Assembly (NCBI GenBank): GCA_949751835.1
Contig: CATKHK010000003.1
Span: forward strand, 310,001 to 374,000
DNA length: 64,000 bases
Reading direction: 5' to 3'
Origin: Blepharisma japonicum
Lineage: Eukaryota > Ciliophora > Heterotrichea > Heterotrichida > Blepharismidae
How positions within the stretch are numbered: position 1 is the stretch's first letter; each line of letters starts with the position of its first letter. A model generated the notes under the pieces. That model made no database searches. It was not told the DNA's origin and saw only the letters and a program-made list of their open reading frames with translations. Below are positions 1 through 10,289 of this stretch, in pieces. Position numbers and translations under genes: made by a program.

Positions 1-656
1 TTTATGCATTTAATCTGAAGCCACTTGAACTGCTTGAAAATATAAAAGAATCGTGGGCAAACAATGATGATAAACAAGCTGAAGAAATTCAAACCCAGAG
101 GGTCCATTATCTATTGAGGTCACCAGACTTTAATGATTTGCCCCATAAAAAGTTTAATCATTTAGTTTTAGAAGTCAAAGATCCTGACTTCCAAGAATTA
201 GAAAAACTCTATGGATTCTTCAAAGGTGTTACCTACGATCCCCTGCCAAATTTGCATTTTTATGTAGAATCATCTGCAGCTGCTCCTAAAGAAGATATCA
301 TTGAAAAGCTTTCCAAATCTTGGATGCACAAAATAAAAGACTCACAAATCCAAGAAGTCCATTACGTAAGAGACAAGCTTTACTGCGTTTCTCTCCAAAT
401 CCCTCAAGAAGTCGCATTTTCACAAGACGATCTCCTCAGAAGTGAAGGGAGTGTTTCAGAAGAAGAAAATTCTGAAGATCTCAGAGAAACCATGTCAAGA
501 CAAATGGACTTTATGCAGCGTTCTTTAAGAGAAAGTGAGCTTGTACATACTTCTCTATTAATGTCAAATCTCAATTCCCTTATCATTTCTCAGCAAGGAA
601 AAAGACAGCAGAGTATGCCTGAAAGCCCAACAAAGCGTTTTAGGCCAAATAAATAG
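1..656 (+). CDS. 3' part of an unrecognised gene
   Basis: The frame is open from the window edge (first full codon at base 3) to the TAG at 654-656, so the 5' end lies outside. About 217 residues are visible. The first two thirds look like a mixed globular fold with several aromatic residues. The last 80 residues are acidic, Ser- and Gln-rich, with a Met-rich helix, and end in a basic tail (TKRFRPNK) that could be a nuclear localisation signal. I do not recognise a family. An internal TTG near base 114 is not a plausible start because the same frame continues upstream. The next gene on the same strand begins 44 bp after the stop. Confidence 0.6.
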   Translation, partial: YAFNLKPLELLENIKESWANNDDKQAEEIQTQRVHYLLRSPDFNDLPHKKFNHLVLEVKDPDFQELEKLYGFFKGVTYDPLPNLHFYVESSAAAPKEDIIEKLSKSWMHKIKDSQIQEVHYVRDKLYCVSLQIPQEVAFSQDDLLRSEGSVSEEENSEDLRETMSRQMDFMQRSLRESELVHTSLLMSNLNSLIISQQGKRQQSMPESPTKRFRPNK

Positions 657-700
657 GTATAATTAAAAATCGCCATCTTCAATAAAATATTTACACGTAA

Positions 701-2752
701 ATGTTTTATCTTTACTTTTTCTTTGTATTAGGATGCTCAGCATTATATGAGAACTGCCCTTATGTGATTCATCCTAGTAAAGAAGAGCTCTCACAGCTTC
801 TAGAAAACCCTGATTACATGGCGGTTGATATTATTTATGATAGAAATGGTATGCCATCTAAAGTCCTTTCAAATGTCGTTGCTGACGTATTAGACAAGTA
901 CCATAATTTTGTTAAAGTCTATGCATATGATTGTGCAGATGACGAACAATTGTGCCCTGAAAATATCAAAGCTGAGCTGCCTATATTTGAAGCTCATGTG
1001 CCAGCTGGGCTAAATCCATATACAGGAAAACCACTTGTGCACAAAAGAAAATTTGAAGGAGAAATTGCCTATAAAGAAGTCTCAGACTTTTTTTTGACGA
1101 ATATTCCATTTTTAGGTGAAGTACTAAATAAAGAAAATGAAGAGTTCTTAAATGAAAATCAACTGAACCATGCTATATTGTTTAGTAGCAAAGATAAAGC
1201 TCCACTGATCTTTAAAGCGCTTTCTTCAGAGTTTAGAGGAAGATTGGAATTTTGGGTATCTTTATTGAGTGACGCTGAATATTCAAAGACATTTGGGGTT
1301 ACTGAGTATCCTACACTCATGGTGAGGGTTGGAGAAGATATGTATAAATATACAGGGAAATATGATTTCTTTGAAATTTCAAAATTTTTGGATCAATTTG
1401 CAGCAAAGGAGAGGCAAGAATTAAAACTGAAAAAGAAAAAGCCAAAGGAAGAAAAGAAAGAGGAGCCTGAAATCCCTCAATTTCCTATTCTAGATTTAGA
1501 TTCAAACAGTTTTAAGGAAAAACTAGAAGGAGGCAAGCTTGCAATTGTTCATTTCTTTAAAGAAACCCAAGTTACTGAATGGGAAGAGATCAAAAAGAAC
1601 TACAACGGCGTTGTATTACTTGCAAATTTCCAATGCAAAAATGAAGCTGAAGAAGAGTTTGCAAAATCTTTAGGTGTCAAAAAGTTCCCATCACTTAGAA
1701 TATTCCCTATTAACCGCAAACGTAAAAGCTTGGAACTTGTTTTTTCCAATCAATATGAGTTTGAGTATGAAATTTCTAGAGAGTTGAAAGTAGAAATTAT
1801 CTCACTTACTGATGCAAATATCAATGCTTTCGTCAATCAAGTAGGAGACGAACAAAAAGTAGGGTTATTATACCTAACAGAAACTGCTCCAAGCCTCCAC
1901 TTTAAAGGTCTAGCATCTGACCCTACATTTAAAGATTTTGTTAAATTTGGCAGCCTTAATAAACCTCCAGAGCAAGCAAAACAGATTTTTAACCAAAGCA
2001 GATATCCTACAATCATCGCATTTTCTTCTCCAGATGAAAAAGGGGATTTTAATCTATTAGAATTTACTGGAGATTTAAATGATTACGCAGCTATGAGCTT
2101 TTTCTTAGATAAACAAGCTATTCCATATATGCTTAAACGTGAGATAAGCCCTACAGTTGATGTAGAAAATGCAGATATTGTTGAATTTACACACAAAAAT
2201 TACGAAAAAGCATGCACAAAGAAAACTGGGATGTGTGTAATAGGCTTTTTTGAAGGAAACCCTGTAAGATTTATATAGGAAAACTCTCCAGCCCAATTTT
2301 CTGTGCTTAAAAGAGTAAGTTTATTGATGGAAAAACGAAAAATCCCTTTCCATTTTGGCTGGGTTGATGGGATGTGCCAGCATGAACTGCGAGAAAGTTT
2401 TGGAATCTCAGAAGCAATGATGCCAAATCTCGCAGTTTATTTCCCACACAAGCAAAAATCAGCAAGACTTGTCGGGACTTTCAATGAAGATGATATTAAT
2501 TCCTTTTTAGAAGGTGTCACAAGAGGGAAAATCTCTACTGATGACAAAGCTAAAATTAAAGTTATTGACAGAGATTGTGAAGCTTTCCATAATAGCCTAA
2601 AGCAGAATACAGAAGAAGGTCATGATGAATTAATTGAAGAAGTCCTAAAAGAGGAGGAAGAGAAGAAAAAAGCTTTAGGGGTTGAAGAAGGGACTACAAA
2701 GAAAGGAAAGAGGAAAAAAAGGAAAGGAGTGAGTAAGGTAGATGATTTATAA
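701..2752 (+). CDS. PDI-like ER protein with thioredoxin-fold repeats, no CxxC
   Basis: Two exons (701-2263 and 2279-2752) join across a 15-nt intron to give about 678 residues. The N-terminus has a hydrophobic signal peptide (roughly residues 1-15). Several thioredoxin-like segments follow, recognisable by cis-Pro type motifs such as EYPTLMVR (near 205) and KKFPSLRI (near 330), and a last one around 510-610. No CxxC pair is present; cysteines near 506-512 are seven residues apart. The tail is Glu/Lys-rich and ends KVDDL, which resembles a KDEL-type ER retention signal. I infer a soluble lumenal ER protein of the PDI superfamily that acts as a chaperone or scaffold and not as an oxidoreductase. 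It converges on the next gene with 19 bp between stops. Trp codons are all TGG. Confidence 0.75.
2264..2278 (+). other. 15-nt intron
   Basis: GTAAGATTTATATAG. Its removal restores one frame across an in-frame TAG and joins residues ...EGNP to ENSP... in the PDI-like gene. GT-AG ends; A at position 10. Confidence 0.92.
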
Positions 2753-2771
2753 TGATTAAACTAGATTAGGA

Positions 2772-3380
2772 CTAAATTTCAAATTTTTTATGATCTTCAA
2801 GCAAACTTCCTTTGGGGTCTGGAAAGAATCTTCGATTTTTCAGCTGTTTTTGAATAGACATGAAAAAACTGAAAAAAAGCACAAATATGAATATGCATTG
2901 AAATACAGTAGAGAAATGCTCCCAACTACTTTCTTTGGCTTCTTCTAAATTTATTATCAAGCAAAATTTTTCAGTGCAGCGTTTTAAACAATTAGGCTCA
3001 CTTTCAAGATTTTTACAGAAATAGCAGCAAAAATTCATACAATTTGAAGCAGTTGCTTCAGATTGAGCTTCCTCACTTTGAACATTATTTAAATCTGTGT
3101 CACATGAAAAAGTGCCAATGCATGAAAATTTCAAATCTGGGTTTTGATAGCAAAATTCTAATGAATTCGGATTGCAACTTAATTCCTGCATAAAATATCG
3201 TCTTTCAGCAATTTTTGTTGATGGAGAACTCTTATTAGGAGTACCTTTGTGACTTATTAAGCTCAGAGGGTTTGTATCATAAGTAAATTTTGCATAGCAT
3301 TTATCATTCACTGGCAAATTTTGTGAATTTGTATGATGTAAGAGTGCAAGCAAAATCTGAAATGCTAAAAATATGTTCAT
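2772..3380 (-). CDS. Small Cys-rich type I membrane protein
   Basis: This 202-residue protein starts with a clear signal peptide (about residues 1-19, ending NSQ). A lumenal or extracellular part follows with about 14 cysteines, including a dense cluster around residues 110-145 (CMNFCCYFC and similar). One hydrophobic membrane segment lies near residues 158-176 (IFIFVLFFSFF), followed by a short basic cytoplasmic tail. The cysteine density suggests disulfide bonds. I do not recognise a family. It ends convergently with the PDI-like gene and is divergent from eL6, 148 bp away, so the two probably share a promoter region. Confidence 0.65.
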   Translation of the reverse strand: MNIFLAFQILLALLHHTNSQNLPVNDKCYAKFTYDTNPLSLISHKGTPNKSSPSTKIAERRYFMQELSCNPNSLEFCYQNPDLKFSCIGTFSCDTDLNNVQSEEAQSEATASNCMNFCCYFCKNLESEPNCLKRCTEKFCLIINLEEAKESSWEHFSTVFQCIFIFVLFFSFFMSIQKQLKNRRFFPDPKGSLLEDHKKFEI

Positions 3381-3528
3381 AAAAGTGCTATTAGTTTTAA
3401 ATAATCCACTATGAATACTGACAAAATCTTAAATTATATTATTTCTGCTTCACAGCAAACTCTAATTTCGCTTAAATCCATAAAGACTCAGCTAAGCATG
3501 GTGCCATTATAATAGCTTATATCCACAA

Positions 3529-4038
3529 ATGGTGAAGTGGTACCCTACAGAAGACTTCAAAAAGATCAAAACAAAGGAAGAGCAGAAACCTACACGACTT
3601 AGAGGTGGCATCACCCCTGGCCAGGTTTTAATCCTCCTTGCTGGTAAGCACCAAGGCAAAAGAGTTGTCTTCATCAAACAACTTGAAAGTGGATTGTTAT
3701 TGGTAACTGGGCCATACAAGCTTAATGGAGTTGCACTTAAACGAATTCCTCAAGCTTACACCATCCCTACATCAACAAAACTTGATATTTCTGGCTTAGA
3801 CACTTCAGATATCACTGATGCCTTCTTTGCTAAAGAAAAGAAAAAGGCTGCTAAAAGCGAGGAACAGTTCTTCGTTGCAAAACCAAGCAAAAAAGAAGTC
3901 CCAGAGTTCAAGAAAGCTGCACAAAAAAAACTCGATGGAAATATTGCTTCAGCTATTAAAGATCCTTTGGTCAAGAAATATTTATCGACGAAATTTAGAC
4001 TGAGAAATGGAATGTTCCCACATTTGCTTAAGTTTTAA
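3529..4038 (+). CDS. RPL6: 60S ribosomal protein eL6
   Basis: This 169-residue protein carries the eL6 signature: RLRGGITPGQVLILLAGKHQ near residues 24-43, then KRVVFIKQL and GPYKLNGV, and a C-terminal RLRNGMFPHLLKF that matches the usual end of the family. It is a component of the large ribosomal subunit. The protein lacks the long basic N-terminal extension of animal eL6, so it is a short version. The ATG at 3529 gives MVKWYP, a normal eL6 beginning. The stop is a TAA followed at once by TAG. The single Trp is TGG, in line with high expression. Confidence 0.93.
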   Translation: MVKWYPTEDFKKIKTKEEQKPTRLRGGITPGQVLILLAGKHQGKRVVFIKQLESGLLLVTGPYKLNGVALKRIPQAYTIPTSTKLDISGLDTSDITDAFFAKEKKKAAKSEEQFFVAKPSKKEVPEFKKAAQKKLDGNIASAIKDPLVKKYLSTKFRLRNGMFPHLLKF

Positions 4039-4357
4039 TAGCTAATCTAGGTATTACACTTTTCAGCTAAATTGCCCTTTAATATTTAATAAATAAAAAT
4101 TTATGGGTTATATTAATATGCAACATAATGGGCTTTTCTTCAAATATTATCTATTTATTCGGATAATAAATTCTTAAATTAATAAAAAACCTTTCTTGGT
4201 CTATATCACTAAGATAATATTTTTCTTTAGTATCATAAATGACTTTAAATAATTTTTGCTTATATAATGATAAGACCTCATTTAAAATTTTCATATTCAA
4301 AATCCTCCATGAACTTCTATACGAAATCACCAAGTATTTTTGGTTTATTTTAAACAA
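4039..4357. other. Intergenic, no gene seen
   Basis: AT-rich spacer between eL6 and the ion-channel gene. Short open frames on both strands have no coding character. It presumably holds the eL6 3' end and the channel promoter. Confidence 0.5.
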
Positions 4358-6484
4358 ATGGCAAAAGTTAATCCAGAATTACGAAAAGAAAGGTATGTCT
4401 CAGTTGGACAGCGTGAACAAAGCTTATGAAAAGCCAGGGCAGCAGAACTTCAAAAAGAAGAGCCAAGGCTAAGAGAAAATCCCGATTATGCCAAAATTAA
4501 ATGAATTTTGTTTCCAGATGATCACTTTATTGAATTGTGAAATATTGTAACTACTTTGCTATTACTTTACACAGGAATTGTAAGTCCATATAGGATTGCT
4601 TTATACAACTATGATCCTATAGAGTGATACATAGCAGAGCTAATTGTAAATTGTTTATATTTTATTGATGTTCTATTAAACTGTTTTCTAGCCTATTATG
4701 ATCAAGACATGAATATAGTAGTTAGCCATAAAAAAATATTTTGCAATTATGCAAAAGGCTGACTTGTCTTAGATATTTTAGCATGCCTCCCTTATCAAGC
4801 TATGATCCAAACTTCAACAAATTATTCCTCATTAGCAAGGATGGGAAGACTGCCAAGAATATATAAATTAGTGAAAATGGGCAAACTGATGAGGATGATG
4901 AAATTGATTAAAACCAGGACAAGGGTTATGAGGTATATGAATAGTATTTTGCAGATCGACATTGGGCTTGAAAGACTGGTATGGTTTTTCTTAACTTATT
5001 TGGTGCTCATACATTTACTTGCTTGTTTATGAATTTTTATTGGAAATCTCTATCTAAATTATGATTATAATAATTGAATTATGCAAAGTGGGTATCAAGA
5101 TGAAGAGGGATTTGACTTATATATAATTTCATTTTATTGATCTGTCACAACTTTAGCCACTGTAGGATATGGAGATATTCATGCTTGAAATCTTCCAGAA
5201 CGATTAGTGGCGACTCTAGTTATGGTTGTAGGGATATTTTTTTACTCATTTATTATTGGGTCATTAAGTAGCTTACTTACTAATTTAGATTCTCGTAAAT
5301 CTAAAATGAACAGAAAACTGGACATCCTCAAAAGCCTGTCAAGACAATATAAGTTTAGCCCTGAGTTTTATTCAAAGATATCTAATGCTATAGAGTACCA
5401 CTATAAGCAAACCAAGCTTGAATTAGACGAAATTCTAGAGGATCTGCCTCTTAATTTAAGAACTCAGCTTTTAATAGTCATTTATCAACAAATGCTCGAA
5501 AATAATGCTTTTTTCGAACATAAACCATCATATTTTGTTGCTTACGTAGCTCCTCTATTGAAGCCTCAACGAGTTGAGGAAGGAGAAATTATCTATAATA
5601 AACGCGATTTTGCCTCAGAAATGTATTTCATTGTCAGCGGACAAGTGGCAATGATGACTTCTGTAAGTGGAGGAGAATTAATACCTTTCAATGTCTTAAC
5701 AGAAGGATATTATTTCGGCGAAATTGATATTTTATTTTCTGAAGAAAAAGAAAGGCTTTATGATGTAAAAGCTTTGGAAACTACTGAGCTTTTAATATTC
5801 CCAAGAGACGATTTTGAAACTATGCTTAAAATGTTTACAGAAGAGTGCATAGAAGTCCTGGCTCTGGCTCAACAAAGGCATCAAAGATTAAAAGAAAAAT
5901 GCGAAGCAGCTGAAAAAGAGTTCTTGGAAAGGAAAAGAATTAAAAGATTTCAAAGCTTTCCGAATGCCATGTTCTCCAAAGAAGAGTTCTTAAATCAAGC
6001 CAAAAAAGGCTTGGAAATTAAAGAAGCAGAAGAAATAGAGGAAGAAAACGAAATATATACAGATGATGAGCAAAAAAATAGCAATGAAGAAGATCAAATT
6101 GATGCACCTGTAATAAATGAAGAAACTAATCCAGAAACAACTCGACCAGAAGACAATAAAATAGCTTGATTCGAAAATTTGAAAAAAAATAAATCTCTTT
6201 ATTGTGAAATTTTGGGGGATACTCTCGGAATCAGCGAAGAAGAAGAGATCAAAAAAAAAGCTTCAAAGCTGGAAAAAAGGGTTGAAGAGGTAAAAAGTGC
6301 TATTTTAACAATAGCAGACGCTCTTGGCCTTGGATGGGCTGTTGAATCTGAAACGGTGACACCATCGTCAACCTTTACTTCTTCCCAATCTAGCTTTAAT
6401 TCATCGACAGGCCAAGGATTTATGACGAAGCTACTGAAAGAAGTAAACAAAGTTAAGCAAAAGGATGAAGATAACCCTTCATAG
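4358..6484 (+). CDS. Voltage-gated type K+ channel with cyclic-nucleotide-binding domain
   Basis: One uninterrupted frame of 708 residues if TGA is Trp; about ten TGA codons split it under the standard code. A cytoplasmic N-terminus precedes S1 (about residues 57-80, ending TGIVSPYRIALY) and an S3/S4 region with KGWLVLDILACLPYQ and a basic run of Arg and Lys near 150-190. The pore has the K+ selectivity filter TVGYGD at about 268-273. After S6 comes a C-linker and a cyclic-nucleotide-binding domain around 390-500, including YYFGEIDILF, then an acidic tail. This is the EAG/HCN/CNG superfamily, a K+-selective channel in the plasma or ciliary membrane, widely expanded in ciliates. The start at 4358 is the first ATG of the frame. 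Confidence 0.92.
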
Positions 6485-7042
6485 TTTTTCATGGATTGAA
6501 ATTTAGACAAAACTGTAAAGATTTAGATATTGATTTACCGTAAATTAGAAATAATTTGAAATTTTAAAAGATTTTTGTGCAAAAATTCTAAAATAATAAA
6601 TTGTTTTTCTCCATTAAATTTATCACTATAAGTTCAGCTTTTCCTTTAGTCATTTTATTCAGATAGGCAAAAAAGAAGGAGGTGGAATAATTCTCAGCAT
6701 TAAAATGTTTGGAAGTATATATTTTGTTTATTGAATAATCCTAAAGAAGAAACCTGACACATTGGAACTATGATTAGCAAGCGAATTTAAACTGCCAAGT
6801 AAAAGTCTGCTGAGATATTTGACTCTCTGGAGTCTTTCTGTCAATAAAGGTCTAAATGTGACATCTCTAATTAGGTTAAAATTATGATTAATAAAGTTCT
6901 TTCACCACACAGATGAATTAATATTATAAAACGGAGAAATCAATAACAATTATTAAATTTCAATTATCAGTAAGCCGTACACATATTTTACTTATAAATA
7001 CTTCAATAGCAAAACTTATAGATTTATTAAATTTGTTTCAGT
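6485..7042. other. Intergenic, nothing recognised
   Basis: A 558-bp AT-rich spacer between the channel and the patatin gene. I found no continuous frame with TAA/TAG stops only, no tRNA-like fold and no repeat. Confidence 0.5.
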
Positions 7043-8041
7043 ATGGCTAATAAAATGTTATTAATTCTGATCATAATTTCTGCTCTGAATTTTTCCTTTG
7101 CAGACAAAAAGTGTTATGCTTTATCAATCGAAGGAGGAGGAAGTCACGGTGCATTTGAAGCTGGCGCATTATGGCAGCTTATAGATTCTCTTCCTCCAGA
7201 TGAAGTTTTGTACAATGTAGTGACTGGGATTTCGACCGGAGCTTTGAATGCTGCAGGAGTATCTTTTTTCCCAATAGGCAGCGAAAAAGAAATGGCTGAT
7301 TTTGTAGTTCAAACATGGCTCAATATTAATAATAGCTCAACAATTTTTGAAGAATGAGATAATGGGCTTATCGGAGGTCTTTTCTTTCATTCAGGTCTGT
7401 ATAATAATGCACCATTGAAAAATTTTGTAAAAGAAAGATCTCAACGTGGAATACATAGAAACATTACTGTTGGATCCACTAATTTAGATACTGGACTATA
7501 TGGGGAATTTAATGAGTCTTTAGGCAATGAAAATATGACCACAGCAATCTTATGCTCAGCTGACCCTCCTGCATATTTTCCACCAACATGATTTCAAGGG
7601 CATAATTGAGCAGATGGAGGGTGCATTATTAACTTAGACGTCTTTGCAGCTGTAAATCGATGTTTGGATGTTGTAAGTAATCAAAATGATATTATTGTTG
7701 ACCTTCTGTTTGACACTCCTGATGAAGGGTTAACTGAAGTAGTAAATTTTACAACTTTATCAGTAATAACAAGAATTAGGGAAATTAAAGCTTCAGACAT
7801 AAATTTGTGGTTTTTGTATAATGCTGTTAATGCATGGCCAGATGTGAATTTCCGACATATTATTATTCCAAGCCAAAAAATGCCAGGAGGATATGTGCCG
7901 TTAGATTTTGATAAAAAAGTAATTGAATGAGAAATAGAGCTTGGAAAAAACGATACTAAGAAAGCTTTGGGTTCTTTAAAAAGGGGAAAAGAAAGTGTAA
8001 AAGATAGGTTTAAAAAGAAAGACAAGATTATATATCCATAA
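7043..8041 (+). CDS. Secreted patatin-like phospholipase
   Basis: 332 residues when the TGA codons (for example at 7355 and 7928) are read as Trp. An N-terminal signal peptide (residues 1-20, ending FSFA) directs it to the secretory or phagosomal route. The patatin fold is shown by the oxyanion glycine loop GGGSHG (31-36), the nucleophile motif GISTG with Ser64, and the catalytic Asp in ADGG near 190-193, which completes the Ser-Asp dyad. Family members hydrolyse acyl esters of phospholipids and other lipids. The tail is Lys-rich. The His in GGGSHG is unusual (Arg or Lys is common) but is seen in some patatins. No downstream domains, so it is a minimal patatin. Confidence 0.9.
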
Positions 8042-8185
8042 TGCATGATATAATTTATGCTATATCAAGTAGTTTTTTTCAAAAATGAGCCTTATTTAAA
8101 AATTATTTAATTAGCTCTAAAAATCTTTTTTTATTTAAACCTTATTTTTAAAATATGCATTGATAGTTTCATAATTTATTAAATT

Positions 8186-8722
8186 ATGGGCCATTACACA
8201 AACCTCCCAATTTTAAAACCGAACAGATTATTAAACATGCCTATATATGATCAAAATAAACACAAAAAATCAATTTCATTAAGTCACAGTTTCGTAAGCT
8301 CAGATAAAGGCAAGCCTATTGATATAAACAAAACCTTTACATTAAGCACAAAAGATCAAATAATTGATTGCATGAAGAGCTCCCAATCTTTCAAAACTAT
8401 GTTTGTAAAAGAAAATAACAAAGATAACCATAAAAAGATTGAAAAGACTATAAATGCCTTAGCAGCAATACAAAGAAAGGTATATAGGATTCATAGCCTA
8501 AAACATACTTCTAATTGTAGTTTTAATTCTGTGATCCCTGCTCCTAAAATTTATGAAAAGAAAAAGCTTAAACGATGTACTTCATATGCACCTCGTATAA
8601 AAATTTGATCTAAAACATCAGAAAAGCCTAATGATATCTTTAAGTCAAGTTTATCCGCTTGGATGATAGAAGAAACAAAAAGAGATTTGTTAACACCGTC
8701 TCCAAAAATTAATATTAAATAA
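8186..8722 (+). CDS. Hypothetical basic protein
   Basis: 178 residues ending at the TAA at 8720-8722, with one TGA read as Trp at 8606-8608. It is rich in Lys, Ser and Asn and largely without predicted hydrophobic segments. A short helical stretch lies around residues 90-112 (KKIEKTINALAAIQRKVY). The end contains a small amphipathic segment followed by DLLTPSPK, which looks like a proline-directed phosphorylation site. No signal peptide and no recognised domain. The lack of TAA/TAG over the whole length and the usual short spacing support a real gene. Confidence 0.55.
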
Positions 8723-8909
8723 ATCGAATAATTATTGACATAATTAAGACCTAAAGCGTAGCTTTAACACAAAAAGCAAAAGATTAAATCAGAAATTCAA
8801 TAAATCTTTAATTTAGACCTTCCAAAAAATTATTGAGTTTCTGTTCTATTAAATGCATAATACATTTTTTTAGGCACCTGATGATTAAATAAATTGATTT
8901 AAAATTCAA

Positions 8910-9568
8910 ATGAAAAATAGAATTAGAAAGCAAGAAGAGTTGCACACATACTCAGCAATGAGCGAAATTATGCTGAGCTTAAAAAAGAAAGGATATATAG
9001 ACAAGCTGCAACAAATATTCCAAGCAATATACCAAAATGAGAAAGCAGAAGACAATTTTTATTTTGATAAGCTCAAAGAAGGAATCAAACTAATAGTTAG
9101 CGGCCTATTGGAAGAAATTTTCAAAGAAGATGTTCCTGAAAATTTCTCAGCCCCAAAACTCCAGTGTTTGAACCTTCAAGAGCTCCAGTCCAATTAAAAG
9201 TTCCCAGCAGCTTATCTAGAAATTCTCCTACTTCAAATGGTTTAAGCCAAATGAAAGCATCTATTTCTCAAAAACAATCTATTTATACTTTGCTTTTGAG
9301 AAATGAAAATGAGCTTGCGAGTTTTTCCGAATTTAATACAATTGCAGGCCCATCTACTTTCGGAAGAGCCAAACGAGAAATAAGCTTGGAAAAGAGAAAT
9401 AACTCCCCTGGGCCAGCCGCATATATAGCTGACCCTCTTATGATCAAGCAAAATTCCCCAAAAGTTGTGATACCGAAGGCAGGGAAAAGAATTGATTTTG
9501 TAAATAATTTAGGAAATCCTGCGCCAAATAGCTATTATCCCTCCAAGCGATTTATATCTAAAAGATAG
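8910..9568 (+). CDS. SHIPPO/STPGR-type repeat protein, frameshifted
   Basis: Two frames overlap. The first (8910-9197, 95 residues) is a charged helical domain. The second (open from upstream of 9158 to the TAG at 9566-9568) has SHIPPO-like Pro-Gly motifs, NSPGPAAYIADP and NPAPNSYYPSKR, typical of microtubule-associated proteins of cilia and the ciliate cortex. A -1 shift at CCCAAAA (9152-9158) joins ...FSAPK to TPVFEP and gives about 219 residues. No 15- or 16-nt intron can make this shift. Either a programmed -1 frameshift, a recent indel, or an assembly error explains it. Function by motif only. Confidence 0.55.
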
Positions 9569-9691
9569 AGAAAATCTACAAATGAAAAAAAAAAATTGTT
9601 ACGGAGCTAATGAATTACTATATAATCTTGAAAATGGCGATTTCATTATGAAATATTTATAATTTTCTCGCATTAAATCTTAAAAGATTGA

Positions 9692-10216
9692 CTAATCTTG
9701 TATTTTCATCGTAAATTTTCCATCTTGCTGGCAATAAACTTCTGATACGACAGCACCGAATTCAATTATTCCCTTCTCTTTTATGGAAGGTTCTAGAACT
9801 CCCCAAATTGTATCAGCTACATATTTGGCAAGTTCTTCTGTAGAGCTATTATAAATAGGCAATAAAGCGCAAACTCTTTTCGGAAATTCATAAAATGTAT
9901 TATGAAGTGCATTAATTCTAATGTGATCCTCAAGGTCAATAACTGGCAAAATCGTAGACTTTGTGGCAATTAAAACTTTATTGTGAAAGCTCTGACATAA
10001 ATTTTTGAGCTCTCTTTTTACAACTGAAAAATCCACCACAAACCCATCGTCTCCTAGCCTTTTTGATTTTATTGTCACTGCAATAGTGTAGCCATGTCCA
10101 TGAAGTTCTTCTTGCCAATTTTGGCCCGCTAGAATATGAGCAGCGTCAAATGCACAAGTTTTATGATAAACCTTCAATTCAAATGATTGAGATATTTTTC
10201 CTTCTTCTATTGACAT
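9692..10216 (-). CDS. 6-pyruvoyl-tetrahydropterin synthase/QueD family protein
   Basis: 174 residues, the usual length for the family. Three zinc ligands are in place: His27 (in FDAAH) and His39/His41 (in HGHGY). VVDF (about residues 69-72) and the SSTEELA motif near 138-144, whose Glu binds the pterin, are also present. The family converts dihydroneopterin triphosphate to 6-pyruvoyl-tetrahydropterin (tetrahydrobiopterin route) or a related product (QueD, PTPS-III). The catalytic Cys usually found four to six residues before the first His of HGH is absent; Asn33-Trp-Gln35-Glu-Glu is there instead. That points to a PTPS-III-like or altered activity. A 65-residue insertion-like stretch in the middle (LPVIDLEDHIRINALHNT) matches the usual pterin-pocket region. 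Confidence 0.85.
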   Translation of the reverse strand: MSIEEGKISQSFELKVYHKTCAFDAAHILAGQNWQEELHGHGYTIAVTIKSKRLGDDGFVVDFSVVKRELKNLCQSFHNKVLIATKSTILPVIDLEDHIRINALHNTFYEFPKRVCALLPIYNSSTEELAKYVADTIWGVLEPSIKEKGIIEFGAVVSEVYCQQDGKFTMKIQD

Positions 10217-10289
10217 TATAATGGTTGGTTTATTATAATTTATTTCCTGAGCCTGGAATTTGAAATTTTAATGAATTATGATCATGATA

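Noticed and set aside
8940-8962. 17-nt GT...CAG candidate intron that would fix the frame of the SHIPPO-like gene
   Set aside because: Splicing it out puts the helical first domain in a frame that soon meets a TAA, and no other intron here is 17 nt.
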